From assembly GCF_010095445.2 (NCBI RefSeq), contig NZ_WFGV02000058.1, forward strand, positions 1 through 36,070: a stretch of 36,070 bases of DNA, given 5' to 3'. The notes beneath the pieces are model-generated. The model saw only the letters and a list, made by a program, of their open reading frames with translations. It ran no database searches and was not told the origin of the DNA. A program made the translations under genes and the position numbers. This DNA is from Pseudomonas sp. TNT3. Lineage in GTDB: Bacteria > Pseudomonadota > Gammaproteobacteria > Pseudomonadales > Pseudomonadaceae. Shown here piece by piece: positions 16,398 to 24,659 of this stretch (the first letter of the stretch is position 1; every line of letters begins with the position of its first letter).

Positions 16398-16479
16398 GTA
16401 GGAGCTGCCGCAGGCTGCGATCTTTTGATCCTGGCCTTGAGAGCAAGATCAAAAGATCGCAGCCTGCGGCAGCTCCTAC
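16398..16479. repeat. Perfect 33-bp inverted repeat (REP doublet)
   Basis: Two perfectly complementary 33-base arms (16398-16430 and 16447-16479), each with the REP core GTAGGAGCTGCCGCAGGCTG, flank a 16-base spacer. It sits 38 bp after the tpa stop codon. A transcript would fold into a very stable stem, so it may terminate or protect tpa mRNA and insulate tauR. This REP type is a marker of the Pseudomonas fluorescens group (established knowledge). Confidence 0.85.
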
Positions 16480-16517
16480 AGTGGATCGCGTTTCAGTAGT
16501 AGTGGCTGCGTTATGCG

Positions 16518-17906
16518 TTATGGCTGAGGTGCAAGGCGGCCAAAGGCGTTGTCCAGGGCGGTGATGATTTCATCCAGGTCCTTTTGTGTGGCGATCAACG
16601 CCGGGGCGAAGCACAGCGTATTGTTGAACTCCTCGAAGCTGCGGTTGGTACGCCCGATCATTACGCCCTGGCGCATGCAGTCAGCGGCGATGGCAATCGG
16701 CACGCTCTCCTCCACCGGCTCCTTGGTCTTGCGGTCCTTGACCAGTTCCAGACCACAGAACAGCCCCTTGCCGCGCACATCACCAATGATTGGATACTTG
16801 TCCTGCAACTCACGCAGGCGACCCATGAAGTACTCGCCCATGTGGGTGACGTTCTCCAGCAAGCCCTCATCCTCGATGATGCGCATGTTCTCCAGCGCCG
16901 CCGCCGGACCTGCAGTGCAGCCGCCGAAGGTGCTGATGTCGCGGAAGTAACCCATCCGGTCATCGGCCTCCCCCTTGAACGCTTCGAACACTTCCTCGGT
17001 AGTCACGGTGCAGGAGATCGCCGCGTAACCGCTGGCCACACCCTTGGCCATGGTGACGATGTCCGGCTTGATGCCGTAATGCTGATAGCCAAACCACTTG
17101 CCGGTACGGCCCAGGCCGCAGACCACTTCGTCAATGTGCAGGAGGATGTCGTACTTTTTGCAGATCGCCTGAATGGTCTCCCAGTAGCCTTCTGGCGGCG
17201 TGATGACACCGCCGCCAGCGGTGATCGGCTCCAGCACCACAGCCCCCACGGTATCCGGTCCTTCGGCGAGGATGACGCGCTCCATCTGCATGGCGGCGCG
17301 CACGCCGTAGTCGGCGATTTCACCGAACTGCGAGCGGTATTCACAGCAGTGTGGAAACTCGACGAAACCCGGGGTGAACGGGCCGTACTGGTTCTTGCGT
17401 TCGAACTGGCCGGTGGAACTCAGCGCCGTAATGGTCGTGCCGTGATAATCACGCTCGCGGAACAGGATCTTGTGTTTCTTGCCGCCGTACTTTTTGTGCG
17501 CAATCTGCCGCACGATCTTGTAGGCCTTCTCGTTGGCTTCGGAACCGGAGTTGGAGTAGTACACCCGGCTAAGGCCAGGCATCTTCTCGATCAGTTTTTT
17601 GGCGAACAAGGCGCCCGGTATGTTGCCCGCGGAGTTGGCGAAAAAATTCATCTTCGCCAGCTGATCGCGCACCGCGTCGGCGATCGTCTCACGGCCGTAA
17701 CCCACGTTGACGGTCCACACGCCACCCGAGACAGCATCGAGGAATTCGTTGCCCTTGATGTCCCGCACGCGCATGCCCTTGCCTTCGACGATCATCAGCG
17801 GATCGTTCTGCTCCAGCGGTTTGTGCTGGGACAGGTGATGCCAGACGTGAGCGCGGTCACTGGCCAATGCCTCGACTGCATCGTACTCGTGAGCTGTTGT
17901 TTTCAT
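16518..17906 (-). CDS. tpa: Taurine:pyruvate aminotransferase (Tpa)
   Basis: 462-residue class III (omega) aminotransferase. Seen: the phosphate-binding NSGSEANEKAYK (about 119-130), HIDEVVCGLGRTG with Asp259, and the PLP Lys288 in VTMAKGVASGYA. It would transfer the amino group of taurine to pyruvate, making sulfoacetaldehyde and alanine in the cytoplasm. Substrate is inferred from family resemblance and from the xsc/tauR context; other omega-aminotransferases look alike. It is transcribed alone toward tauR. Its upstream region holds a TauR-like repeat pair. No alanine dehydrogenase gene, the usual partner that recycles alanine, is present in the window. Confidence 0.88.
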   Translation of the reverse strand: MKTTAHEYDAVEALASDRAHVWHHLSQHKPLEQNDPLMIVEGKGMRVRDIKGNEFLDAVSGGVWTVNVGYGRETIADAVRDQLAKMNFFANSAGNIPGALFAKKLIEKMPGLSRVYYSNSGSEANEKAYKIVRQIAHKKYGGKKHKILFRERDYHGTTITALSSTGQFERKNQYGPFTPGFVEFPHCCEYRSQFGEIADYGVRAAMQMERVILAEGPDTVGAVVLEPITAGGGVITPPEGYWETIQAICKKYDILLHIDEVVCGLGRTGKWFGYQHYGIKPDIVTMAKGVASGYAAISCTVTTEEVFEAFKGEADDRMGYFRDISTFGGCTAGPAAALENMRIIEDEGLLENVTHMGEYFMGRLRELQDKYPIIGDVRGKGLFCGLELVKDRKTKEPVEESVPIAIAADCMRQGVMIGRTNRSFEEFNNTLCFAPALIATQKDLDEIITALDNAFGRLAPQP

Positions 17907-18036
17907 GCTTACCTCTCGACTGGTGCATTTTTATTGTTGGTCACCGGGCAGGAGACACGCTCCAGGCACCGACTTACGAAGGAGCAGTACTCGGCATCGC
18001 AACGCAGCACCGCCCGATCCACCCCTAATGTCGAAA

Positions 18037-18069
18037 TTAAGAACAAGCAGCGCTCGCAGTTAGAACCAG
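18037..18069 (-). promoter_or_regulatory. Putative TauR operator upstream of tpa
   Basis: Reading toward tpa, CTGGTTCTAA (from 18069) and CTTGTTCTTA (from 18047) form a direct repeat with starts 22 bp apart, two helical turns. The first matches 8 of 10 positions of the recalled TauR consensus, the second 6 of 10. They lie 130-160 bp before the tpa ATG. Weaker than the xsc site, but the shared motif upstream of the two genes supports co-regulation. Confidence 0.4.
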
Positions 18070-18108
18070 TTATTGACCACGCGTGATGCCAGCCACCATC
18101 AGCAAGGC

Positions 18109-18927
18109 TCAACCCTGGGAAGAATCCGGCGCAAAGGCCTGGGCCAGTTGCGCGGCCGCCGCCTGTAACCGGGGAATGTGTTCGATCAAGTCGCCGAGGC
18201 TTTTGCGTGCCGTAGGCGCATGGCAGGCCAGCGCCGCAAGGCAATGACCGTCGACGCTGATAATGGGCACAGCGACAGCGACCATTCCCCTGACGAACTC
18301 TTCACTGTCGATTCCTACACCGCGTACGCGGATGCGCTCCAGCTCGGTTTCCAGCAGGTCGATGTCGGTAATGCTGCGATCCGTCTGAGGCGTCAGTTCA
18401 AGGTGCTTGAGCACGGCACTGCGTCGTTGCGCCGGCATCTGTGAAAGAAACAACTTGCCGCTGGCGGTGCAATGCAGCGGCACGTGGGTACCCGGCTCGA
18501 CATGCAGGCGCAGGGGCTCATGGGTTTCCACGCGGTCGATGTAAATCACACGCTCGCCATCCAGCGCCGTCAGGTTGCAGGTTTCACCCAGTTGCCGCAC
18601 CAGCGCCTGCAGAATCAGGCGGCTTCGCTGCAGCACCACTTCGTTGCGCAACAGCGACAGCCCCAGGCGATTGGCGCGCGGGCCGAGCAGGTAGGCCTTC
18701 TCGTCCACTTCCCGCAAGAGATAGCCAAGCCGCTCCAGCGCGACGAGCATTCGCAACAGGGTGGCTTTGGGCGCCTCCAGTCGATCGCTCAATTGTGCGA
18801 GCGACATCGGCGCATTCGCATTGGCGACCGCCTCCAGTAGCAGCAAGGCACGCAGACTTCGATCCGGATTGTCGCCGACGACCGGCTCCAGCACGCCTTC
18901 CTCACCTTTCGGTCTGATTCGTACCAT
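18109..18927 (-). CDS. IclR-family transcriptional regulator (IseR candidate)
   Basis: 272 residues: N-terminal winged helix (about 24-85, SLAQLSDRLEAPKATLLRML) and a C-terminal GAF-like effector domain with the IclR motif LHCTASGKLFL and VAVPIISVDG. It is divergent from the GMC dehydrogenase gene with 187 bp between starts, the classical place for its regulator. IclR-type IseR regulates isethionate oxidation in Cupriavidus (recalled knowledge); the shared neighbours make the same role plausible here but not proven. Confidence 0.85.
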   Translation of the reverse strand: MVRIRPKGEEGVLEPVVGDNPDRSLRALLLLEAVANANAPMSLAQLSDRLEAPKATLLRMLVALERLGYLLREVDEKAYLLGPRANRLGLSLLRNEVVLQRSRLILQALVRQLGETCNLTALDGERVIYIDRVETHEPLRLHVEPGTHVPLHCTASGKLFLSQMPAQRRSAVLKHLELTPQTDRSITDIDLLETELERIRVRGVGIDSEEFVRGMVAVAVPIISVDGHCLAALACHAPTARKSLGDLIEHIPRLQAAAAQLAQAFAPDSSQG

Positions 18928-19039
18928 TATTGAAACCCCGATAAAAAATCACTTTCTCTATAACTCATTAATTATTAGCAGCTTAGTTAAAAACAGCGCG
19001 AAAAATACGCCGTGGACTCACAAACACCCTAACTCTGGC

Positions 19040-19053
19040 TCCATATAAATGGA
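19040..19053. promoter_or_regulatory. Palindrome in the IclR-GMC divergent promoter
   Basis: TCCATATAAATGGA is a 14-bp inverted repeat (5-bp arms around ATAA), followed directly by ATGTATTGTTCT. IclR proteins bind short AT-rich palindromes of this size. It lies 62 bp upstream of the GMC ATG in an AT-rich stretch that stands out from the GC-rich surroundings. Confidence 0.35.
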
Positions 19054-19114
19054 ATGTATTGTTCTATTTTCAAATCTCGATTCGCGTTCACAACAATAAA
19101 AAAGAGGATTTCGG

Positions 19115-20779
19115 ATGTCACGTACTTATGACTTCGTCATTGTCGGCGCCGGTTCAGCCGGCTGCGTGCTGGCCAATAGACTCAGCGAACACGGGCGCTA
19201 CAGCGTCTGCTTACTCGAGGCGGGGCCTGCGGATCGTTATCCGTGGATTCACATCCCGATCGGTTACGCCAAGACCATGTTCCACCCGGTCTACAACTGG
19301 GGCTTCTACACCGATCCAGACCCCGGCATGAACGACCGACGCATCTACTGGCCACGCGGCAAGGTGTTCGGTGGCTGCAGTTCAATCAACGGGCTGATTT
19401 TCATCCGTGGCCAACGCGCCGATTACGACGCCTGGGCCAGCGCCGGGAACACCGGCTGGGGCTGGGACGACGTCCTGCCCTACTTTCGCCGTGCCGAGTC
19501 CAATGACCTGGGCCCCGGCCCCACGCGCGGCACTGACGGCCCGCTATCGGCGTCCAGCATCAAGGCCCGGCATCCCCTCACTGAAGGCTTTATCGGCGCG
19601 GCCAAAGAACTTGGCGTGCCGCACATCCCGGACTTCAACACCGGTGATCAGGAAGGTGTCGGTTACTATCAACTGACCACCCGCAAGGGATTGCGCTGCA
19701 GCACGGCGGTGGCCTATTTGAACCCCGCCAAGCGCCGTCCGAACCTGACCATCGAGGCGCAAGCCCAAGCCGAAAAAATCGTCTTCGAAGGCACCCGTGC
19801 GGTCGGCGTCCAGTACCGCCAGAACGGCCAATCGCAGACCGTCAAAGCCAAGCGCGAAGTGATACTCAGCGCCGGCGCGTTACAGTCACCGCAGTTACTG
19901 CAACTGTCCGGCATCGGCCCTTCGCCGTTGCTGAAAAAATTCAATATTGCGCCGGTACATGTGCTGCCGGGCGTCGGTGAAAACCTGCAGGACCATTTGC
20001 AGATTCGCTTGATCTACGAATGCACCCAACCGATCACCACCAACGATGAACTGCGTTCGCCGCTACGAAAATTGCGCATGGGCCTGCAATGGCTGCTGAC
20101 CCGCAGTGGCCCGCTGGCCATTGGCATCAACCAGGGCGGGTTGTTCACTCGGGTGCTGGAGCAAAGCGACACACCGGACATTCAGTATCACTTCGGGACC
20201 CTCAGCGCCGACTCGGCCGGCGGCAGCGTGCATCCCTTCTCGGGCTTCACCCTGTCGGTTTGCCAACTGCGTCCCGAAAGCCGCGGCCATGTGCGCATCA
20301 CCTCCAGCGATCCTCTGCAACCGCCGTCGATGCAGCCCAATTACCTGTCGACCGAACTGGACCGAAAAACGGTGATTGCAGCGGTGCGCTACACCCGCAA
20401 GCTGGCCGCGACCGGTCCGTTGAAGCGGTTGATTCGCAGCGAGTATCGGCCTGGTAACGAGACCCAGAGCGACGAGCAGATTCTGGAGTTCTGCCGCCAG
20501 TACGGCGCGACCATTTTTCACCCGTCCGGAACCTGCAAGATGGGTAACGACCCGCTCGCCGTGGTGGATGCGCGCCTGCGTGTGCACGGCGTGCAGGGCT
20601 TGCGCGTCGTCGACTGCTCGATCATGCCGACACTGGTTTCGGGCAACACCAACGTTCCGGTGGTGATGATCGCCGAAAAGGCTTCGACGATGATTCTCGA
20701 AGACTGCCTGCAACCCAGTGCCCGTACACCTCACGCCACGGAGGCACCGACGCCGGTTCTGAGCACCGTCGCGTCCTGA
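19115..20779 (+). CDS. GMC-family FAD-dependent dehydrogenase (isethionate dehydrogenase candidate, choline dehydrogenase-like)
   Basis: 554 residues. FAD-binding GAGSAG (11-16), GMC signature 1 around PRGKVFGGCSSINGL (80-94), signature 2 SAGALQSPQLLQLSGIG (252-268) and the catalytic pair His469 (IFHPSGTCKMG) and Asn511/Asn513 (SGNTNVP) are all seen. It oxidises a primary alcohol with FAD. Annotation pipelines usually call it choline dehydrogenase. Here the neighbours are an IclR regulator, an MHS transporter and tpa/xsc, which match the isethionate set, where IseJ oxidises isethionate to sulfoacetaldehyde. No signal peptide is visible. Choline or another alcohol remains possible, but no betaine genes are nearby. 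Confidence 0.88.
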   Translation: MSRTYDFVIVGAGSAGCVLANRLSEHGRYSVCLLEAGPADRYPWIHIPIGYAKTMFHPVYNWGFYTDPDPGMNDRRIYWPRGKVFGGCSSINGLIFIRGQRADYDAWASAGNTGWGWDDVLPYFRRAESNDLGPGPTRGTDGPLSASSIKARHPLTEGFIGAAKELGVPHIPDFNTGDQEGVGYYQLTTRKGLRCSTAVAYLNPAKRRPNLTIEAQAQAEKIVFEGTRAVGVQYRQNGQSQTVKAKREVILSAGALQSPQLLQLSGIGPSPLLKKFNIAPVHVLPGVGENLQDHLQIRLIYECTQPITTNDELRSPLRKLRMGLQWLLTRSGPLAIGINQGGLFTRVLEQSDTPDIQYHFGTLSADSAGGSVHPFSGFTLSVCQLRPESRGHVRITSSDPLQPPSMQPNYLSTELDRKTVIAAVRYTRKLAATGPLKRLIRSEYRPGNETQSDEQILEFCRQYGATIFHPSGTCKMGNDPLAVVDARLRVHGVQGLRVVDCSIMPTLVSGNTNVPVVMIAEKASTMILEDCLQPSARTPHATEAPTPVLSTVAS

Positions 20780-20847
20780 TGGAACAGTGAAAGTCGCGTG
20801 CCGTTCGCGCTCACCCTCCCTATAAATACAAGAATAGGAATACTGAG

Positions 20848-22170
20848 ATGTCCACGCCAAATCCCGTGCGCAAGGTGGTGATAGCCAGTGTCATTGGCGC
20901 CACCATCGAGTGGTATGACTTCTTCCTCTACGGTGTCGTCGCCGGCATCGTCTTCAACCATCTGTACTTTCCGAGCGACGATCCCCTGGTCTCCACCATG
21001 CTGGCCTACGGCACGTTCGCCGTCGGTTTTCTCAGCCGACCTATCGGCGGTGTGATCTTCGGTCACTTCGGCGACAAGATTGGTCGAAAAAGCATGCTGA
21101 TAATGACGATGATGATCATGGGCGTGGCCACCTTTCTGATCGGTCTGGTGCCCAGTTACGACAGCATCGGTATCTGGGCCCCGATCCTGCTACTGCTGCT
21201 GCGCGTCGTCCAGGGCATCGGCCTCGGCGGCGAATGGGGTGGCGCAGTGCTGATGGCGTTCGAGTACGCGCCGAAACACAAGCGCGGGTTCTACGCCAGC
21301 CTGCCGCAGATCGGCCTGGCCATCGGCTTGTGCCTGGCCTCGGGTGTGGTCGGGCTGCTGTCTTACATCCTGACGGACACCCAGTTTCTCGAATGGGGCT
21401 GGCGCATCGCTTTTCTGCTCAGCGCAGGCCTGGTGTTCGTTGGCACCTGGATTCGTCTGAACGTGATGGAAAGCCCTGAATTCGCCAAGGTCAAAGCAGC
21501 CAACGCCGAAGCAGCCATTCCGTTCGTTGACATGATGAAGCGCTACCCGAAAAACGTACTGGCCGGTATGGGCGCGCGTTACATCGACGGCGTGTTCTTC
21601 AATGTGTTCGGCGTATTCTCGCTCAGCTACCTGACCCAGACGCTCAATCTGCCGCGCTCCCAGGCCTTGATCGGGGTGATGATCGCGGCGGTGGTGATGT
21701 GCTTCACCATCCCGATGTTCGGCGCCTTGTCCGATCGGATTGGCCGCACCCGCGTTTACTTCTGGGGATCGCTGATCACCGCTCTCTCCGCGTTTCCGGC
21801 CTTCTGGTTGATGATGACCAGCCAGGGCGACATGTTCGTGATCTGGATGGCCATCGTGGTCCCATTCGGGATTTTTTATGCGGCAGTCTACGGACCTGAA
21901 GCGGCCATGTTCTGTGAGTTGTTCGACGCGAAAGTGCGCTACACCGGCATCTCGTTCGTCTATCAATTCTCCGGCATTTTCGCCAGCGGCCTGACCCCTA
22001 TGATCGCCACCGCGTTGATGCGCAGCAGCGGCGGGCAACCCTGGACGACCTGTCTCTACGTACTGTTCGCCGGCGCCGTCAGTGCTTATTGCGCCCGGTG
22101 GATCGGCCAGCGCAAAGGCGAACAGATGACGCCCGAATTAAGCGCTGCCCCGCGTACCTCCTCCTCATGA
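20848..22170 (+). CDS. MHS-family MFS transporter (IseU candidate)
   Basis: 440 residues, about 12 membrane segments. The MHS signature is near the N-terminus (GATIEWYDFFLYG, about 16-28), with GHFGDKIGRK in loop 2-3 and GALSDRIGR in the second half. It lies 68 bp after the GMC gene on the same strand and should be co-transcribed. The isethionate transporter IseU belongs to the same superfamily. Import of the alcohol oxidised by the GMC enzyme is the simplest role; the substrate is inferred. It is distinct in sequence from the other MHS transporter of this window (2545-3981). Confidence 0.88.
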   Translation: MSTPNPVRKVVIASVIGATIEWYDFFLYGVVAGIVFNHLYFPSDDPLVSTMLAYGTFAVGFLSRPIGGVIFGHFGDKIGRKSMLIMTMMIMGVATFLIGLVPSYDSIGIWAPILLLLLRVVQGIGLGGEWGGAVLMAFEYAPKHKRGFYASLPQIGLAIGLCLASGVVGLLSYILTDTQFLEWGWRIAFLLSAGLVFVGTWIRLNVMESPEFAKVKAANAEAAIPFVDMMKRYPKNVLAGMGARYIDGVFFNVFGVFSLSYLTQTLNLPRSQALIGVMIAAVVMCFTIPMFGALSDRIGRTRVYFWGSLITALSAFPAFWLMMTSQGDMFVIWMAIVVPFGIFYAAVYGPEAAMFCELFDAKVRYTGISFVYQFSGIFASGLTPMIATALMRSSGGQPWTTCLYVLFAGAVSAYCARWIGQRKGEQMTPELSAAPRTSSS

Positions 22171-22198
22171 CGGCCTGATCCGCTAAGCTCAGCGCATC

Positions 22199-22226
22199 GC
22201 CCGATTCCCGACCGGAACCGGGCTTT
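22199..22226 (+). terminator. Weak terminator-like hairpin after the MHS gene
   Basis: GCCCGATTCC (22199-22208) pairs with GGAACCGGGC (22214-22223) with one mismatch across a 5-base loop, followed by a short TTT. It lies 29 bp after the MHS stop codon. The following aminotransferase may thus be partly uncoupled. Confidence 0.35.
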
Positions 22227-22363
22227 GTGCGTTCTTCCCGCTGGATGCCAGGCAAATCTGACCTGGCTTGCAGTTCCTGCAATTTGATCCCGGGGCACCT
22301 TGTCATTTGCCGAGGCTTGAGGCAGGGTCGATACCAATGAGATTTCTGCCACAGGAGTCACCC

Positions 22364-23497
22364 ATGTCAAAGCTATATCCCAGTGTCGATCCCGAGGGAC
22401 TGGTCGAGTACTCGGTGGTCTACACCGACCGCTCGCTCAACCACATGTCGCAGACGTTCCAAGGGGTGATGAACAACATCTCCAGCACCCTGAAAAAGGT
22501 CTACAACGCCCAGGCCGTTGCGGTGGTTCCCGGCAGCGGCACCTTCGGCATGGAAGCGGTGGCACGGCAGTTTGCCGGCGACCGGCAATGCCTGGTGATC
22601 CGCAACGGATGGTTCAGTTATCGCTGGAGCCAGATCCTTGAAATGGGCAACATCCCGGCTGCCACCACGGTACTCAAAGCCCGACCGGTCGAGTCCGGTC
22701 GCCAGGCCGCCTACGCTCCACCGCCCCTCGATGAAGTGCTGGCCGCCATTCAGGCGAAGAAGCCGCAGGTTGTCTTCGCGCCCCACGTTGAAACTTCTTC
22801 GGGGATCATTCTTCCCGATGATTACCTGCGCGCCGTCGGTGACGCCGTGCATGCCGTGGGTGGCCTGTTCGTGCTGGACTGCATCGCCTCGGGCGCGCTG
22901 TGGGTCGACATGCAGAAGTGCGCGGTCGACCTGCTGATCAGCGCACCGCAAAAAGGCTGGAGCGCATCGCCCTGCTGCGCCTTGGTGATGTTCAGTCCCC
23001 TGGCCCTCGAGCGCATCGAACAGACGCAGAGCAGCAGCTTTGCCTGTGACCTGAAAAAATGGCTGCAGATCATGCAGGCCTACGAACAGGGCGGGCACGC
23101 CTACCACGCAACCATGCCCAGCGATGCCCTCGCGCGCTTTAACGATGTGATGAAAGAGACCGAAGCCTACGGCTTCGAAAAGGTCCGCGCCGAACAGCAG
23201 GCGCTGGGTGACCAGGTACGCGCGCTGTTGGCCGGCAAAGGCATCAAAAGCGTGGCCGCTGCTGGTTTCGAAGCCCCGGGTGTCGTGGTGAGCTACACCG
23301 ATGATCCGGAGATCAAGAGCGGCAAGAGGTTCGCCGCCCACGGTCTGCAGATCGCGGCCGGCGTGCCGTTGCAATGCGACGAACCGGCCGACTTCCAGAC
23401 CTTCCGCATCGGTCTGTTCGGGCTCGACAAACTGCACAATATCGAGCGCACCGTCAGCACCTTCGAACAGGCGCTGAACGAGGTCATGGGGCGCTGA
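22364..23497 (+). CDS. Class V PLP-dependent aminotransferase (alanine/serine-glyoxylate aminotransferase-like)
   Basis: 377 residues. PLP Lys197 lies in SAPQKGWSASP; Asp172 in VLDCIASGALWVD binds the pyridine nitrogen. PGSGTFGMEA (56-65) is the phosphate-binding loop. The frame is open back to 22268, but the ATG at 22364 is preceded by CAGGAG and gives the family's N-terminus. It resembles AGT/SGAT enzymes, which transfer amino groups from alanine or serine to glyoxylate, and AEP:pyruvate aminotransferase. It is downstream of the isethionate-like genes (193 bp) and convergent with a LysR gene. One role that fits the context is recycling the alanine made by Tpa back to pyruvate (inference). 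Confidence 0.82.
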   Translation: MSKLYPSVDPEGLVEYSVVYTDRSLNHMSQTFQGVMNNISSTLKKVYNAQAVAVVPGSGTFGMEAVARQFAGDRQCLVIRNGWFSYRWSQILEMGNIPAATTVLKARPVESGRQAAYAPPPLDEVLAAIQAKKPQVVFAPHVETSSGIILPDDYLRAVGDAVHAVGGLFVLDCIASGALWVDMQKCAVDLLISAPQKGWSASPCCALVMFSPLALERIEQTQSSSFACDLKKWLQIMQAYEQGGHAYHATMPSDALARFNDVMKETEAYGFEKVRAEQQALGDQVRALLAGKGIKSVAAAGFEAPGVVVSYTDDPEIKSGKRFAAHGLQIAAGVPLQCDEPADFQTFRIGLFGLDKLHNIERTVSTFEQALNEVMGR

Positions 23498-23515
23498 GCC
23501 ACCCGCCTTCGCTGA

Positions 23516-23547
23516 GGCTCGCAGAGGATGACAACCTCCTGCGAGCC
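23516..23547. terminator. Hairpin between convergent aminotransferase and lysR
   Basis: GGCTCGCAGAGG (23516-23527) pairs with CCTCCTGCGAGCC (23535-23547) with a one-base bulge and a 7-base loop. It lies in the 70-bp gap between two converging genes, so a bidirectional stop is likely; there is no long T-run on either side. Confidence 0.5.
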
Positions 23548-23567
23548 GGTCAGCTGCTGCCGTAGCC

Positions 23568-24461
23568 TCAAAGAGGCGGCGTCCGCTGCCTGAGAAAGTC
23601 GATGAACTTTTGCTGCACCGGCGTCACCGAGTTTTTCAGCCAGGCCGCCAGGGTACAGACGCGCGCGTCGACGCTTTTCAGTGGAATCAGCACCACGCCC
23701 TTGCGATTGAAATTTCCCGCACTTTCCAGATGGACCGTCACGCCGATATTGGCCGCGACAAACCCGAAAACACCTTCGCTGTTGTACGCCTCTTGTACGA
23801 CCTGGGGCAGGAATCCGGCACTGATGCACAGCGCGTCGAGCTGTCGCCGATAGTGCGACCAGTGACTCATCACGCCCATCACAAAAGGCTCCTGCGCAAG
23901 GTCCGACAAACTCACCTCGGACTGCTCCGCCAACGGATGTCGCTGCGGCAGCACCGCGACAAAGCGGTCGCGCTGCACTTCGATACTGTCGATGTTCGGG
24001 TCGAGCAAGGGCCCGGTGATAAACGCAAACTCGATGCTCCCACCCTTTAATAATTCGAGTTGCTGTTGGGTCGAACCGAAGACGAGTTCGGCCCTGATTT
24101 GCGGATAGTCGCGGTGAAATCCGTCAAGGATGGGTGGCAGCTGGCCTGAGACCGCGAAGTCGGTGTAACCAATCCGCAGTTGGCCAATCTGCCCGGCCCC
24201 CGCCTTGCGTGCGTCATGCACGGCGCTCTCCAGATGCTCGAAGACCGTTCGGCTTCCTGCCAGGAAAACCCGGCCCGCTTCGGTCAGTTCGACCCGTCGG
24301 TTGCTGCGCAACAACAGCACTTCGCCGACGCTTTCCTCCAGTTGCTGAATGGTTCGACTCAGGGCCGGTTGCGCCAGATTCAGGCGCTCGGCCGCTCGGC
24401 GAAAATGCAGTTCTTCGGCCACGGCCTCGAAGGCTCGCAGATGACGCAGATCGATTCGCAC
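23568..24461 (-). CDS. LysR-family transcriptional regulator
   Basis: 297 residues: N-terminal winged helix-turn-helix (MRIDLRHLRAFEAVAEELHF, AAERLNLAQPALSRTI) and a LysR substrate-binding domain (from about 90, GQLRIGYTDFAVSG). It is divergent from the gltS-amidohydrolase-cobW operon, with 198 bp between starts, and is the likely regulator of that operon. Family resemblance is general; the effector is unknown. Confidence 0.9.
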   Translation of the reverse strand: MRIDLRHLRAFEAVAEELHFRRAAERLNLAQPALSRTIQQLEESVGEVLLLRSNRRVELTEAGRVFLAGSRTVFEHLESAVHDARKAGAGQIGQLRIGYTDFAVSGQLPPILDGFHRDYPQIRAELVFGSTQQQLELLKGGSIEFAFITGPLLDPNIDSIEVQRDRFVAVLPQRHPLAEQSEVSLSDLAQEPFVMGVMSHWSHYRRQLDALCISAGFLPQVVQEAYNSEGVFGFVAANIGVTVHLESAGNFNRKGVVLIPLKSVDARVCTLAAWLKNSVTPVQQKFIDFLRQRTPPL

Positions 24462-24499
24462 ATCAATACCTTCCAGGCATCACTCGTTATCCAACCGAT

Positions 24500-24505
24500 A
24501 TTATA
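24500..24505 (-). promoter_or_regulatory. Perfect -10 hexamer for lysR
   Basis: On the minus strand TATAAT lies 38 bp upstream of the lysR ATG. The sequence 17 bp further up does not match a -35 box well, so the promoter may be activator-dependent or autoregulated. Confidence 0.4.
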
Positions 24506-24659
24506 CAGGTCACATTCATTGCTCTACCGTTGAGTTGCGTCGGGTATGGATGAGCAGAATTCCCTCGCCACAGATCCGTGCAAACAGAGGGAGGTGCAGG
24601 ACGTTGCGACGTCACTTCACCACTCCAAAAAAACAATAAATATAAGAAGAGGGTTGATG

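Noticed and set aside
16584..18086. 500-codon plus-strand open frame opposite tpa
   Set aside because: Antisense shadow; tpa on the minus strand has full aminotransferase motifs.
19115..20779. Choline dehydrogenase BetA in a glycine-betaine cluster
   Set aside because: No betB, betI or betaine transporter is nearby; the neighbours fit isethionate oxidation better, although the substrate is unproven.
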